A stretch of DNA of 64,000 nucleotides, taken from the NCBI RefSeq assembly GCF_036884655.1, contig NC_088354.1, forward strand, positions 12,906,501-12,970,500, written 5' to 3'. The notes below the pieces were generated by a model. It had not been told where the DNA came from, did not search any database, and saw only the letters and a list, made by a program, of their open reading frames with translations. The position numbers and the translations under genes were made by a program. The stretch is from Musa acuminata AAA Group. Its lineage: Eukaryota > Streptophyta > Magnoliopsida > Zingiberales > Musaceae. This document shows, one piece after another, positions 52,939 to 64,000 of this stretch (positions are counted from its first letter, which is position 1; every line of letters starts with the position of its first letter).

Positions 52939-54300
52939 CAAATGACTGTAAATGAACGTTCGATAACTTTTGCCCGCTATTGCTGGTTACTGCGGACCTG
53001 CAGAACGACACCAGCAATAACCCGGCAAACACGATTGGGTGGGGTGTATGATCACAATGAATCCAACTTGAATCGACAAACTGTTGCTGATGACTGTTCA
53101 GTGGATGGATGATGATGACTCCAGTTATAGACTTCAGATTAATGCAAGTGCTCATTCATTGGGATGTAATATATTGATATCTAGGTGTTTCAAAAAAGCA
53201 GATTACTAACATGTCTTTTTCACTATAAACGCTTAAAGTCCTACAACAAACCAAGAATTAAATAGTATAAAAGTGAGCCAGGCATAAAACATTGTTTGCT
53301 GTCTTCTTACAATAATTTTAGTGCAATTTTGCTTACGTTAAAATATGCCAATTGTTCATATGTCATTTTAATAAGTAGCTCCTCATATGGGGGCACTATT
53401 AAAAATATAAAATATTTTAAACAGTATGAAGGGCCTACATGCAAATATAAAAATGATTCATTGGCACTTTACCTCAGCATCCTCGAGGAGTTGTGCTGCT
53501 TTAACTACTTGGATGAAGCTTACTGCATCTCCTTGCTGTTCCACCCGACCAAACCATTGCCTGCACAGATTGATTTACTTTGGACGGGAAGAACGATCTG
53601 ACCTCAAAATATGATGCAAAAATTTTTAATGTATTACCGGCAGATGTAGGCATGTGCTATGTTATTTGCCAACCCCATATTCTGCCAAAATGTCCTGATG
53701 ATCAAAAACTTCAACCATAACATTCTTGGAAGTATAAAAAAAGAGATAAATCATAAGTTACAGACAAATAGAGATACCTACAGACTGTTGACCCTGAAAC
53801 AATTTAACATGTTTCGTATTCCTTCTTAGAAGTTGTAACTTGCAAGTTATTGTTACTATGCAAAGAGTAATGATCCCCTTTTGTGACATCACACCATTAC
53901 ATAGGTCTCATTTCAAATAGGCCATCATAAAAAAGATCTCGCCAGGCGATCAAACCAAAAAATCTTTCTATATTAGCACAAACCAATTATTAGCCTTACA
54001 GCAGAGATTGTCATAAAAAGTGTTTGAGGGAATGTCCACTGCATCAAGAAACCAAGGGGAAAATGGAGACCACCACATTTAAGTGTTCTTTTAGCATATG
54101 CCTTCCTAAAAAACTCTTTTACAACAAATGCAAGAAGGATCATCATTCTTGGAAATCCATGGAAGCATAAAAAATCTAATGAAGTGAAAGTAACCTTGAT
54201 GAATCTTACTGTTTTACAAGAAGCTACCATTTGATATCAAACATCAGAACTCCAAATCACTGACTAAACTTACTTTAAAGAATGCTTTTTTGGAGGTTCA
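52939..54300. other. Intergenic, no firm gene
   Basis: NAC 3' flank, then AT-rich sequence. Around 53476-53590 the minus strand has a short open stretch (QWFGRVEQQGDAVSFIQ then VVKAAQLLEDAEVKC) that looks protein-like and may be an exon relic, but I cannot name its family. Confidence 0.3.
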
Positions 54301-54309
54301 AACTTACGT

Positions 54310-56060
54310 TGCCGATAACATCACTAGCTTCATCAGACAGAGAGTGGAAGGGAACGTTATGTCAACTTTCATTATCCTGGATCAGAAAAATCTACTCAGC
54401 ATAATAATGAAGCAAACACAAGGAGCAGTATGGGGGAATTAAATATAAATGTGCCATACTAGTATTCAGCCTTATATGGGGGAACACCAAAAAGGAACTC
54501 ATAGCAAATAATGCCTAAAGTCCAATTATCAACTGCATAATCATGTTCCTTCTTCTCTACCATTTCTGGTGCTAGACAATCAACAATACCACACAGTGTC
54601 TCTTAGCATTTGACTGCACAGCCCATCCAAAATCTGCTATTTTAAGTCATCTCAGCAAAGTAGAAAATCAGACATGTCATTGATCTAAATATGGATTTCA
54701 TTACATGTACAGAATAGAGTGAATGCCCTAAATTCTCGCTGCTACATGAACAAACTTCATTTAGTTGATGGCAATAAAACCAAAAAAAAATTGATGCTTT
54801 ATAAAAGTGGCAATACTTTATGCCAAGTATAGGTTTCTTGGATGGATTTGGTAGCTACAGAGACCTACTGAATTCCTGACTGCCACTGTGTTGGTGGGCT
54901 GTTGGGTTTCTTTGGTAGCCTGGGTGATGAAGAATTTTGGAATTCACACAATCCGAAAAAACCTTCAAAAATTTATTGGAGCTTTGGCTTCAGCTTTCCT
55001 GTAAAACCAGGATTACATGAATTCTGGATTTCTTTTTCTCTGAATTGTACAGATTTTGGACTTTTCCTCAACCCAGTGTACTACTTTTGGTTTTATGAGC
55101 TGTATGAACATGTGCATGCCACTTCCACTGTAACTAGCAGTGTTAACTACATTAAGTTGATGGATAAGAGGGTTTGTTATCTGAAATGGAATGATGCTTA
55201 TTAAGACCTTGGGGAAAACATAACTTGTACATAAGACATGTTTAGAGAGTCATCAAAAAGACAAAATCAAATCATAATTCAAGGGCATCATATAGATAAC
55301 GCCATCTAAGGGCCAGTCCAGCCAAAGTCAAGTACCAAGACTTTGAGAACTCATGTTCTTGAGTTCAGCAACATTTTGGAACAAGGAAGGGATCATTTCC
55401 CATCAAACTCCACTCGTAGGTCTTCACTTTCGAGTTTCAACAAAACAAACACACTTCAAATTATTAGAATGAGGTTGAAAAGTTCTAAAACACTTTATGA
55501 CAAGTGAAAGATCTTAACACAGGTTTTTGCCATAGAAAATGATGTTATAACACTTTTTGCCACCATTGAATCCCTCATGATGATAATTGACAAGATGAAC
55601 TACATCAGAAGCATGGTTGATCGCACAAATATGCTACAACTGTGATCATGGGCAAAAAGATGGGAGCATTCCGACTAAGATCAAGTAATTAGGAATCCCT
55701 CAATATCCAGCAGCAGGTTCACAGGCTGCTTGATGTCCCTATGGATAACATGATTATGGGCGTCAAGCCAAGCCAAGAATCACAGGCTTGAAAAGCTCAC
55801 CTGAACCGCGAACTCGAGGTCCAAGTAGACGCCGGTCTCATCATGGAACCAAGCCAAGAAACGGAAGACGTTCGGTTGGCTCCGACAGTGCTGGATCTCG
55901 ATCTGCAGCCTCGCAGATCACCCTGAACACGCACTTCAACGCGAGAAGCATCACGGTGAGAACGAACAATAGATCATTCACAAGATATAGAGGATTGTAC
56001 GAGGGTAGAGTAGCACGCCTACTTCTCTCTGGCGGGATAGGCCTTGCCGTACCTCTTCCT
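54310..56060 (-). pseudogene. AURORA3-type kinase pseudogene
   Basis: Aurora kinases phosphorylate histone H3 and control chromosome segregation. Minus-strand relics occur in family order: glycine-loop part RYGKAYPAREK (about 56010-56045); LALKCVFR (about 55930-55955); EIQHCRSQPNVFRFLAWFHDE (about 55840-55910); HVIHRDIK followed by inserted residues and NLLLDIEG (about 55690-55770); RFW/FGWAVQS-like remnant, [20 protein letters not shown] and [20 protein letters not shown] (about 54470-54640); and KVDITFPSTL (about 54335-54365). NVxRxxAWFHD and NLLLDIEG match AUR3 better than AUR1/2. Defects: in-frame stops, TLDY changed to IVDC, an extra codon in the HRDIKPEN loop, a DFG region broken by a frameshift, and no start or C-terminus. 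Introns persist, so it is a decayed gene copy, not a retrocopy. Confidence 0.85.
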
Positions 56061-56069
56061 TCTTCATCG

Positions 56070-56923
56070 CATGATCGATCGATCCATCTGTAGAAGAGGC
56101 CAGCGAGGGTTTTGGAATCGAGAGGTAGTGGGAAGCGGAGGAGATTTGGGGGCAATTAAGAGGGCGGGGGGGGGAGAGCGAACGCTTAAAAGACCGCCAT
56201 CCAGAACGGATCTAACCAAATCCGGATCCGATCCGAACTCAAGAATAACCGATCCGATCACATTAAAATGGGCAACCATAAGTGAATCTAAATCTCGAGT
56301 CATGTTTGGTCTAACCAGACCAAATCGGATCCCATTACGAACCCGTAATCCACTCCCATGTATGAGTGTTGGACTCATTAACGAACTCAATTCAGATTAA
56401 AGTCAAAATTTACACTAAACATGCTGTTTCAGCAGCAGCTGTACTTTCCACCTGCACAGAAGAGAGCTGATCCAAAAAGAATCATGAGAAGATGCTTAAA
56501 GGCTACAAACACACTCTGTTTGTGCATTCAAAGTAGATGATCCAAAGAGAGACATGATTTTGATCCATGAACTGTCCCAGTGCTGCTGTATATGACTTTT
56601 ATTTTGTCTTACTATGATTACATCCAAAGAAATAGGAAAATACAACCCCCTATCATCATACATATCTGAGCTGCAACAAAAAGAGTCATACATATCTGAG
56701 GGGGGGCATTACTTGTATCAGAAATCACACTGTTTACTGTTTTCCAGTGGTAGTATGAAGGCCTTTCTCATTTTAGGACACCCATGCTGGCATATTGAGA
56801 CAGATCACCATCCTCGAGGCCATGGTCATCAGCACTGTTTGAAGACACAGAAAAGAGTTGCAGTATGAGAACCCCCGCCCACCCCTTTGCATGCACACCC
56901 ACGTAAAAGGAAGTAGTAAATCA
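56070..56923. other. Intergenic, no gene recognised
   Basis: Contains the GC-rich former 5' end of the Aurora copy and then AT-rich sequence. Open frames in 56044-56400 are on both strands with no motifs. A tandem CATACATATCTGAG direct repeat is at about 56657 and 56687. Confidence 0.4.
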
Positions 56924-58835
56924 TCAGAGAGAGGAAGTTCCAGACTTGGGGAGCCTGTTGCATGCCGCACGAACCCATCCAATGTGCTGCTTCTCATTGT
57001 CATAGACAACCATGTGGTCTTGCAGAGATATGTCTGAAAACACCCAACAATCCAACCAAAGTTTGATCAACAACAACAACAACGAGGAGCTTTTCCTAAT
57101 CAGTCTCTACGGGCCGTTTACCTCCAATTACATTGAGGTTTCTGAGTCCAGCTTCACTGCCATTGAGAATTCCCAAGCATGCATTGCCATGTTTCTGCAA
57201 TCAAAGATCCTTAGTTTTCTTTTCTTTTGTTCAGTAAGATTGACAGCGATAGAGAGAGAGATGTTGTAAATGCTTACTGTGATGATGAGGTAGTTTTCTG
57301 GAGATAGTTCAAGCAATGCTCTCTTTCCTTTCACAAAGTCGAGAGCTAAGGTCTTGAAGTACTTCTTGACATCACTCACAGACTTGAATGGCTTCTGCCC
57401 CTTCCAGCACACCGGAAGGGCCGAATCATCGAACTCCTCAATCAGCGGTGTCTTCGACAGATCACTCTTCACCTGCAATGTCTCAAGCTCCCATACATCA
57501 AATCCCCTGCTTTGAACAAATTCCAGAACAACTGAATCCAAAGAGCGAGCGAGCTCATACTTACAGCTGAGAGGAATGCTTGGTAGGGATGAGACTCAAA
57601 GTAACTGAAGGTGCTCCCGGTATCGAGAACCACTTCTATTTGCTTCGCTCCCAGAGACTGTGTCCCCCAGTAGAGTTTTGCTGGCCCAGGCGAGTAGTAG
57701 TTCCTGATGCAATTCAAAGTCATCAGGATTCTCACCGCGAACTCGATCAGAATCGCAGCAAAAGCCACCTCACCGGAATCCAATACGAGACATGGGCGCC
57801 CAAGTCATTCGAGAGCTGGGGACCAAATCGTCTCCAAAGAAAAGATAGCCTCCTCCCTTCCCGCTGAGGCAGTGGCCGACGACGTTCTTGGTCACCCCTT
57901 GATTGCTCAGCTGCGATAGAACGCTAACCTTCCCAGTGCCAAGCCCGAGAACACCGTCGGTCGGCGCAGAGGCGTCCTGGACCGCGGACTGCTGATCGTA
58001 CCCACACCTGCACGTACCAACTGCATTTTATATGGGTCGCAAAGATGGAATTTTTGGAGAAGGTGAAGTGCCGGAGATCGGATGCTGACCCAAAGGCGAG
58101 GATGGGGCTGGCGCGGGTGCTGTTGGTGAGGCGGAGAGAGAAGGCGTCGTAGAGTAGGACGCCGAGGGAGGAGCCGCGGTCTTCATACTGGATCTCGTAG
58201 TCGCATTGACCGCTGTTCTCGCCCTGGGCGATGCCCGAGTGAAGGGCGGCGCAGAGGGGGTCTCCACTGGGCACCAGCTTGCTCTTCTTCGGCCGGTACC
58301 ACGGGTGAGGCCCCTGAAGTCACCAAATCCAAAGGAAAGGTGCAACTTTTACTTGAATCTTGAGATAATACTTGGAATTATGTTGAAATTTCAATTGGAA
58401 TGGAAGGGGATGAGGATGAGATCCGACCTTGGAGCAGCTGACGCAGGGGGCGTCGCACTGGAGCCAGGTGAGGTCGCTGCCGGTGTCGACGTCCAAGAAG
58501 TAGGGCTTCGACGGATCGCCAATGTTCATCACTACATAGTAAAGCCTGCGAATTCGATCAAGATTCAAATATTAGAGACCATAAATCGACCAAAGCCCAA
58601 ATCTCGATGCGCACCCGTGGGGGTAGACGTCGCCGTAGATGGGGAAGACAACGGAGGACGGGACCAGGCGACCAGCGTGGACCGGAAGCTCCGACAACAG
58701 CTCCGGAGGGCTCGACGCCTTCGCTTTCTTCGGAAGAGTGGTGGCAGCCGCGGAGGAGGCGGGCGGGATCGCCGCGGCGGCGACCAACAAGGCGATTAAG
58801 AACCGCCCTCTTCTGACGGCCTCCCAAGTTCCCAT
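56924..58835 (-). CDS. Nucellin-like aspartic protease (Asp1 type, family A1)
   Basis: Secreted pepsin-type endopeptidase. Eight exons (minus): 58835-58615, 58545-58428, 58313-58090, 58007-57774, 57703-57565, 57472-57278, 57194-57122 and 57033-56924. All join in frame for 437 residues. The N-terminus has a hydrophobic signal-like segment (FLIALLVAAAAIPPASSAAA). Catalytic Asp94 lies in DVDTGSDLTWLQC and Asp293 in VVLDTGSTFSYF. Cys-rich blocks typical of the plant nucellin/Asp1 group are seen (CDAPCVSCSK, GQCDYEIQYEDRGSSLGVL, FGCGYDQQ, GLGTGKVSVLSQL). The end reads YGNACLG-like HGNACLGILNG, NVIGDISLQDHMVVYDN and IGWVRAACNRLPKSG. An apparent stop after SRIGFR is in fact a 70-bp intron (GTGAGG...TGCATCAG) rejoining NYYSPGPAKLYWG. 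Nucellins were first linked to nucellus cell death; the function of this copy is not shown. Confidence 0.94.
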
Positions 58836-59023
58836 CCTCCTCCGATTGAGATCGAAGAAGCAAGCGGAGGCGGAGCTCTTATCCTCAAAGGAGCCGTCGA
58901 CGGCGATCTGTATCCGGCGCCCGGTCGCAGGGCTCGTCCTTCCCCGCCGGCTCGGAAGCGGAAGAAGGAAGACGGAGAGCGGGTGAGATGGACTGGCGAC
59001 GTCTCAGCTACAGCTTTGGGGCC

Positions 59024-59033
59024 TTATTTATCC
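59024..59033 (-). promoter_or_regulatory. Candidate TATA box of the aspartic protease gene
   Basis: The minus strand reads GGATAAATAAGG, preceded by ATTGG (a reversed CAAT core), about 190 bp upstream of the start codon. It is AT-rich and TATA-like but not perfect. Confidence 0.4.
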
Positions 59034-59726
59034 ACCAATCTAACCCATTGTTACCCCAAACCATTGACACCAACGTCCCTATCAAGTCGGGACCGCTTCT
59101 TGGGCCCCATAGATTGGTGAGTGACTGAGTGACAGTTTCGGGGGACAGCCATGGGGACAAAAATATTTCATGAGAAATTTACATGGGAGGAGGGAGATGA
59201 GCTGATAAACTCGGAAAAGAGGATGACGATGATGAAACAATAAGAAGATAAGACAATGAATAATGGTGATAATTAATGATAGGGCCGTGGGAAAGGCTCT
59301 ATACGCCTCATTATTGTGATTAAACTCCGTGCGATTGAAGGGAATCAAAAGGCAGTGCCTTGGTTTACTCGTCAAGTTGATGCAGCCATTTCAGAAACCA
59401 GCATTAATTCCATGCTGAAGCTGTGGAATTTTGGTTGCTAAAGAGTGCATTTGTTGACTTTTCAGTGAGAGAGAGAGAGACAGAGAGAGCATTTGGAATG
59501 AATCCATGTCACAGTTACAGTGGCAAACTTAGGCCGCAAGTTTCGCTGGAATTTTTTTTTTGTGTTTTTACGTTGAATTTGTATTTCTCATTTAATTAGT
59601 CATGTTTTCAGGAAAGAAAACAGATGGGGACTCTTCTAACCCACAATAAGAAATATGATTTAGAAAAAAAAAAAAAAATAAAGATGATTGTTGTGAAAAA
59701 CCGAAACGGAGAAATAATAAAAAAAG
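59034..59726. other. Intergenic, no gene recognised
   Basis: Upstream of the protease gene. Holds a (GA)n run at 59467-59490 and A- and T-rich runs at 59550-59700. The T-rich/A-rich stretch next to the tRNA 3' end (TTATTATTTCTCC, T-run on the minus strand at 59719-59724) could act as the Pol III terminator. Confidence 0.4.
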
Positions 59727-59799
59727 CACGCCCGGTGGGACTCGAACCCACAATCGCCTGATTAGAAGTCAGACGCCTTATCCATTAGGCCACGGGCGC
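59727..59799 (-). tRNA. tRNA-Arg (anticodon TCT)
   Basis: A 73-nt cloverleaf on the minus strand. The acceptor 5' strand GCGCCCG pairs with CGGGCGT (one G-U), discriminator G. The D-arm region TGGCCTAATGGATAAGGC contains the A box. The anticodon arm CTGAC-TTCTAAT-CAG shows anticodon TCT. The T-arm GTGGGTTCGAGTCCCAC contains the B box GGTTCGAGTCC. There is no intron. A TTTTTT run on the minus strand follows within a few bases, the expected Pol III terminator. Confidence 0.97.
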
Positions 59800-60554
59800 T
59801 TGTTGTACTCATTGTCAATAAAACTTAATATCTGATGACAAAATATTTATTTCGACGCTTAGCGGGCGTAGCTAACTTATTCATTCTGTGTTCGTGCGCC
59901 GTCACAATCGGTAAGTACTGCATCCGAACAACTTTGATCGGTATGGAGTGGAGGAGGGCAATCTCCACGAATCCACTTGTGATTTGCCCTTGAGACTAGA
60001 AATGTGGAATGATAGAGGAGCAACGTGTCACATTCTGATTCCATAAATTTATGAAAGGCTCGTATCTCATCGCAACATCAAAGAGTGAGCATATATTTGC
60101 TTTGCCCATCTTGATTCGGAGCGACACAAATTTACTATAGCAATCCCTAGCCTCACTTATCACAACTTTGAACTCCAAAACAAATAAAGCCCATGGATAA
60201 CAACAAAATGACAAACGAAACAGTGTTTCTCTCAATTAGCTTACAAGTATATATATGGATATTAGAGCTCATAAGCTAGCTGCTCTCAAGTCGAGTATTT
60301 GATGTACAAATAGCATGAACGTTCCAATTATAGGACCAGAAACAAAAAGGGTGGGTAATATGGCAAGGTTCTGACTTTTACAAAACAATATGCATCTATG
60401 TCCAAATCAACTCAAAATGGTACTTTCGTTTTGTACAGTAAGGTAAGCAAACAATGGAAAGCAATTAAAGACTGTCACCATGTTTTTGCAGTATAACATG
60501 TATTTAAGACAGTTACCATGTTATGGAGAATAGCAAGATCTCTGGAAGTCCGCC
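59800..60554. other. Intergenic between tRNA and SHM3
   Basis: tRNA upstream flank and SHM3 3' flank. An open frame at 59996-60235 (minus, 79 codons) has no recognised motif and no splice context. Nothing else is seen. Confidence 0.4.
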
Positions 60555-63456
60555 TTAAACATCATATCCTGGCATTGCATACTGTGAAGCAAAGGACTCC
60601 ACACGATTGCGAAGCTCAGCAACATCCCTACTGCTCTCGAGGCCCTTCAGAAACTCCTTTTGTATCTTCCCATGTTCCTTCTGTATGGTACTTGCTATTT
60701 GTGCGGCCCTTAGAAGAAACTCGGCAATCAATTCAAAATCTCCCTCTAAACAACCTCTGGTTGTCATAGCAGGAGTTCCTACACATGCAAAACCCGTACA
60801 AGTTGCTTAAAATCCTCCCAACATACAGAACCTGCATGTTTGATATTGAAAATATATATATGGGCATGAGAGACGTCACCTATTCTCACACCCCCTGGAG
60901 AGATGGCACCATTGTCACCAAAAATTGGGGTTTTGTTCAGAGAAATGTGGCATGCCTCACAGACCTTTTCGAAGTTCTTACCTGTTTCAGGATTACCATC
61001 AGTAAAGAGTCATGTCTATAATAAGAAAATCTCTAAAGATTATAATTATAACCTGCACACAAGTTGCATTGATTAAGCACAGCTAAGTTGATAAAAGAAA
61101 TGTTCTCCAAAAGTGGCTCTTGATAAGTTGCCTATTTTAACATAAATCATATACTTTTGGAAGGTGGTTAATCTTGTATTCATTGACATGCAATGAATAT
61201 ACAGAAATGAAGGGTCCTGTTTTGTAGGAAAGAAATTCTACTTCCTTTAATTAGTTAGCAGACATGAGAAGCATCTCATCTCATTTGCCATCAATATTTT
61301 TTACAAGAAAAATTCAAAGAATTTTATGGAGATTTATTATTTACAAGCATATTGAATTGCTTGACCTATATTGAATCACATATAAGATACCAGATACATG
61401 TCAAATGCTTCCTTGAAGTATCCAAAATTTTAAATAATTATCAAAAAGATTGGGTACTTTCAGGATAGTTCTTGGATACTTCTTTGAAGAACTTTATTTT
61501 ATTTAAATATTTTCCTAAATAAAAAAGATAAAAAGATTATTCATATGCTGTCTTTGTTGAGAATGTATGATTAATGAATTAGAGTAACTTCACTTTAGTT
61601 ATCAAAGTTTTTTCTATCTCATCTATATTCTTCATATGCTACGTTCTGAAAATAATATCTTAAAAGATAGATTATAGGATGCTTGCATATTACTTATAAA
61701 TCTATTATAAATCATTCTAACACCATAGGTGTCAAACTTTATCCTGTAGTATTATATATTTATATACATCTTAAGTTATTAATTGTTTCCCTCATTTGTG
61801 TATCCATTCTACAATGCATCTGATTTTTCAAGTTTTGAAGTTTAAATATATCCATGTTCTATTGAAACAGTGTCCTGCATCTGCGTAGATATTTCAAAGA
61901 TTATAGTTATAATGAAATTTGTTGCTAAAGAGGATATCAACATTACAACAAAATCAGAATACTAAGAATAACTGACCACGCAAGAATGGTCTATGTTTCA
62001 TAAATATTACCAAGTTTTGATAACTAAGTTTGAAGTTATATCTTAAAAAACTGGTGCCAAAACCAAGCACTTGGGTAATTCTAAAAAACATTGTTATTTA
62101 TGCAAACATGCACCAACCAAAAGTCCGACCGAAGCTAATAATCCATATAACATTCATAAAATCACCAAAAACGTCTGATATTAGCTCTCTAAATTGGTGA
62201 CCAATCACCTAACAAAACTGATTTGATTGAAAAAGTGGCTACCTATAAATTTCTCCTGTAAATTTCTCCTAAACACTAAAGGAACTTAATATACGGGGAA
62301 AAGCCACTGGATTACTAAGTGAAAGAACATCAATAAGCTAGACATAGATGTAATTTAAACTATAATTATAATTTAAACTATAATTATAAGTCATAAGTCC
62401 AATTATAATTTAAACTATATGATCAACCACAAGCAAAGCATCATAACTCAAATTATAATTTAAACTTTGAACGACATATTAGTTTTGATTGCTAAATTTA
62501 TAAATTTTATAATTAGTGTACAAATTCATGTTTATTTCTTTAAAAAGCAAAAAGATGTCAGCAACCAAATTATCTTGACACTGTATTTCACTTTCTACAT
62601 TTTTGTCCCTCAGTTCCTTAAATTTTACATTCCAATTACTCTTTTTTGCATTTTCAAGAAAGCCAAGAATACATATGCCAAGTTTAGTAAATATCTAAAG
62701 CATTTTTCTTCCATCAACATACTTGTTGGATCTGACTCTTGTCGTACTTATAGAGGACACAATAATGAACTAAGCTCCATTATTGCTATCAAGAATTTAA
62801 AAAGTTCACTTGTGATCCCCCATGGTTTTCTACAAATTGCATTTCATCCAGCCTAAAGCTCTGCAATCTCAAAACCCTTTTATTTCAATTTCCCTCCCAA
62901 AAAATAACAGTTTCAGATGTGATTTGTCTAATCATGTTATCCTTAGTGAAAATTTATTCTCAAGGTTTGACTATATCATGTTTGTTGCATACATACCCTC
63001 TCAAACAAGTATCATGTGCACCAAATACCAATAACAAGATGCTACTTCCAATACAAAAGGCCACATATCAGTCCGTCACCATTATTACTTGCAGTTGACA
63101 CCATGTTTCAACAAATGTAAACTAGTAATCCTGGCCAATAACAATAAGGTTCAAAGAAGCCCATGAAAGTGATTGTCTTTCATAAGCAAACCCAACCAGA
63201 TATACTTGCATGTTAAAACACATGAGTGAAAGAATAGTTCAATAAGAGTTTAAAAGAGCTCCATGACAATAACAAAGGGCAGCACATGTTGGAGAAAACC
63301 TATATTATCATCATGGAATTTCCATCATAAAAGGCAACAGCAAGATTCATATTTTGAAAACAGATGACGATGCTAAATTGGATGCCACCAGCAAATCTGT
63401 AGTATACAAGTCACTTATTTCCTTTTTAAGAACTAATGTTCTTACAACCTTCAATC

Positions 63457-63492
<36 letters not shown>

Positions 63493-64000
63493 TGTACTAG
63501 TAGACCTAAGATCACAAGAGAAGCTAAACTGCCAAATCAGTGGACAGCACAAAAAAATAAAGAGTCAAGCCTCAAAGATTTCCCATCCCATTGATTCAAG
63601 TTATGTTTATTTGTTAAAATTCATCGTAGCTTTAGTAAAATAACAGTAGTTGTAATTTAATAGACAAGGAGGATGTAATAACCTACAGCCCAGAGGAAAA
63701 AGCTGAAGATACAGAGCACATGCAAAATAACAGAAAAAGCACATACAGGTAAAAGTAAATTCCTTGCAAATTTAAAGAAGCAACTCTGTTCTCTGTTGTG
63801 CAATTTGAGAAGTTAAAGGCTGTTCCCATAAATCATTTCTTAGTTCCATGGACCTTTTCTTTTTTGCAAAGACTGGCATATCTAAGAAACATTTTTCGTG
63901 CTTGATAATTTTAAGAATATTGATCTTCATGAGTACCTGTTAAACCGAAGGTTCTGAGATCCCAAAGTAACAAATGGTTGTCTGTGCCCCCAGTGACCAG
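60555..64000 (-). CDS. SHM3: Serine hydroxymethyltransferase, plastid SHM3 type (3' part)
   Basis: PLP enzyme interconverting serine and glycine with tetrahydrofolate, supplying one-carbon units. Three exons are visible on the minus strand: 64000-63937 (runs off the window), 60981-60880 and 60778-60555, with GT-AG introns in matching phase. The first encodes LVTGGTDNHLLLWDLRTFGL, a conserved SHMT core block. The second gives VCEACHISLNKTPIFGDNGA then ISPGGVRIG. The third gives TPAMTTRGCLEGDFELIAEF, the helix ending LRNRVESFASQYAMPGYDV, then a stop. TTRGCLE.DFE, the AAQI.S.IQ/LQ.EHGK helix and the short Pro-Gly tail fit the plastid SHM3 type better than the cytosolic or mitochondrial forms. 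The intron 60982-63936 is almost 3 kb and carries a (CA)n microsatellite. The upstream exons, including any transit peptide, are outside the window. Confidence 0.93.
62359..62468. repeat. AT-rich short tandem repeat in SHM3 intron
   Basis: Four to five irregular copies of the word ATAATTTAAACTATAATTATA and shorter versions (TTATAATTTAAACT at about 62365, 62406 and 62453). Intronic, no coding meaning. Confidence 0.7.
63459..63491. repeat. (CA)n microsatellite in SHM3 intron
   Basis: About 16 uninterrupted CA dinucleotides. Intronic, 450 bp from the upstream exon's donor site. Confidence 0.95.

Noticed and set aside
55788..56400. Arg-rich frames on both strands of this GC-rich patch
   Set aside because: They are out-of-frame readings of the AURORA3 relic and its former 5' region.
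57700..57790. In-frame stop in the aspartic protease, suggesting a pseudogene
   Set aside because: A GTGAGG donor and a TGCATCAG acceptor remove the stop and restore SRIGFR-NYYSPG in frame.

Overview
This is nuclear DNA from a flowering plant, almost certainly a monocot and most like banana (Musa/Ensete). The evidence is intron-rich genes with GT-AG splice sites, GC-rich NAC, YUCCA and MYB exons beside AT-rich introns, plant-only gene families, and dense LTR-retrotransposon debris. The Musa assignment is inference from the general look of the repeats and was not tested. Gene models were built by hand: splice sites were placed so that every exon joins in frame and matches known family motifs.

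Layout from left to right. 1-2.67 kb: no gene, one very long (AT)n tract. 2.67-3.72 kb (+): R2R3-MYB of subgroup 21. 4.93-6.33 kb (-): a YUCCA10/11-type flavin monooxygenase disabled by a one-base frameshift. 6.7-7.6 kb: decayed Copia element. 8.89-9.62 kb (-): XND1/NAC104-type NAC factor. 10-12.6 kb: retroelement debris and a tandem W-box array. 13.25-22.24 kb (+): nine-exon TOM1-like (TOL) VHS-GAT protein. 23.04-31.99 kb (-): twelve-exon UVR8 photoreceptor, convergent with TOL. 32.6-36.95 kb: a cluster of related LTR elements with internal minisatellites, one complete with target-site duplication. 38.13-43.00 kb (-): ten-exon ALDH3H1-type aldehyde dehydrogenase. 43.56-50.4 kb: two solo LTRs, an inverted pair of degenerate gag sequences and a dismembered second ALDH3 copy. 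51.85-52.94 kb (+): ATAF-type NAC factor. 54.3-56.06 kb (-): AURORA3 kinase pseudogene. 56.92-58.84 kb (-): nucellin-like aspartic protease. 59.73-59.80 kb (-): tRNA-Arg(TCT). 60.56-64.00 kb (-): 3' part of a plastid-type SHM3, running off the window.

The genes do not form a pathway or operon. Several have roles in growth and stress responses: auxin synthesis (broken), UV-B perception, ESCRT-type sorting of ubiquitinated cargo, aldehyde detoxification, NAC and MYB regulators, and one-carbon metabolism.

The most interesting material lies outside the intact genes. There is a short LTR-element family whose interior is a minisatellite, present as one complete element and two solo LTRs with perfect 5-bp target duplications. 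A palindromic CCAAGG-ended transposon family sits in three introns. There are four tandem W-boxes upstream of TOL, a GC-AG intron in UVR8, and gene losses caught at different stages (YUCCA, ALDH3 duplicate, AURORA3). I found no convincing wholly new biological system.
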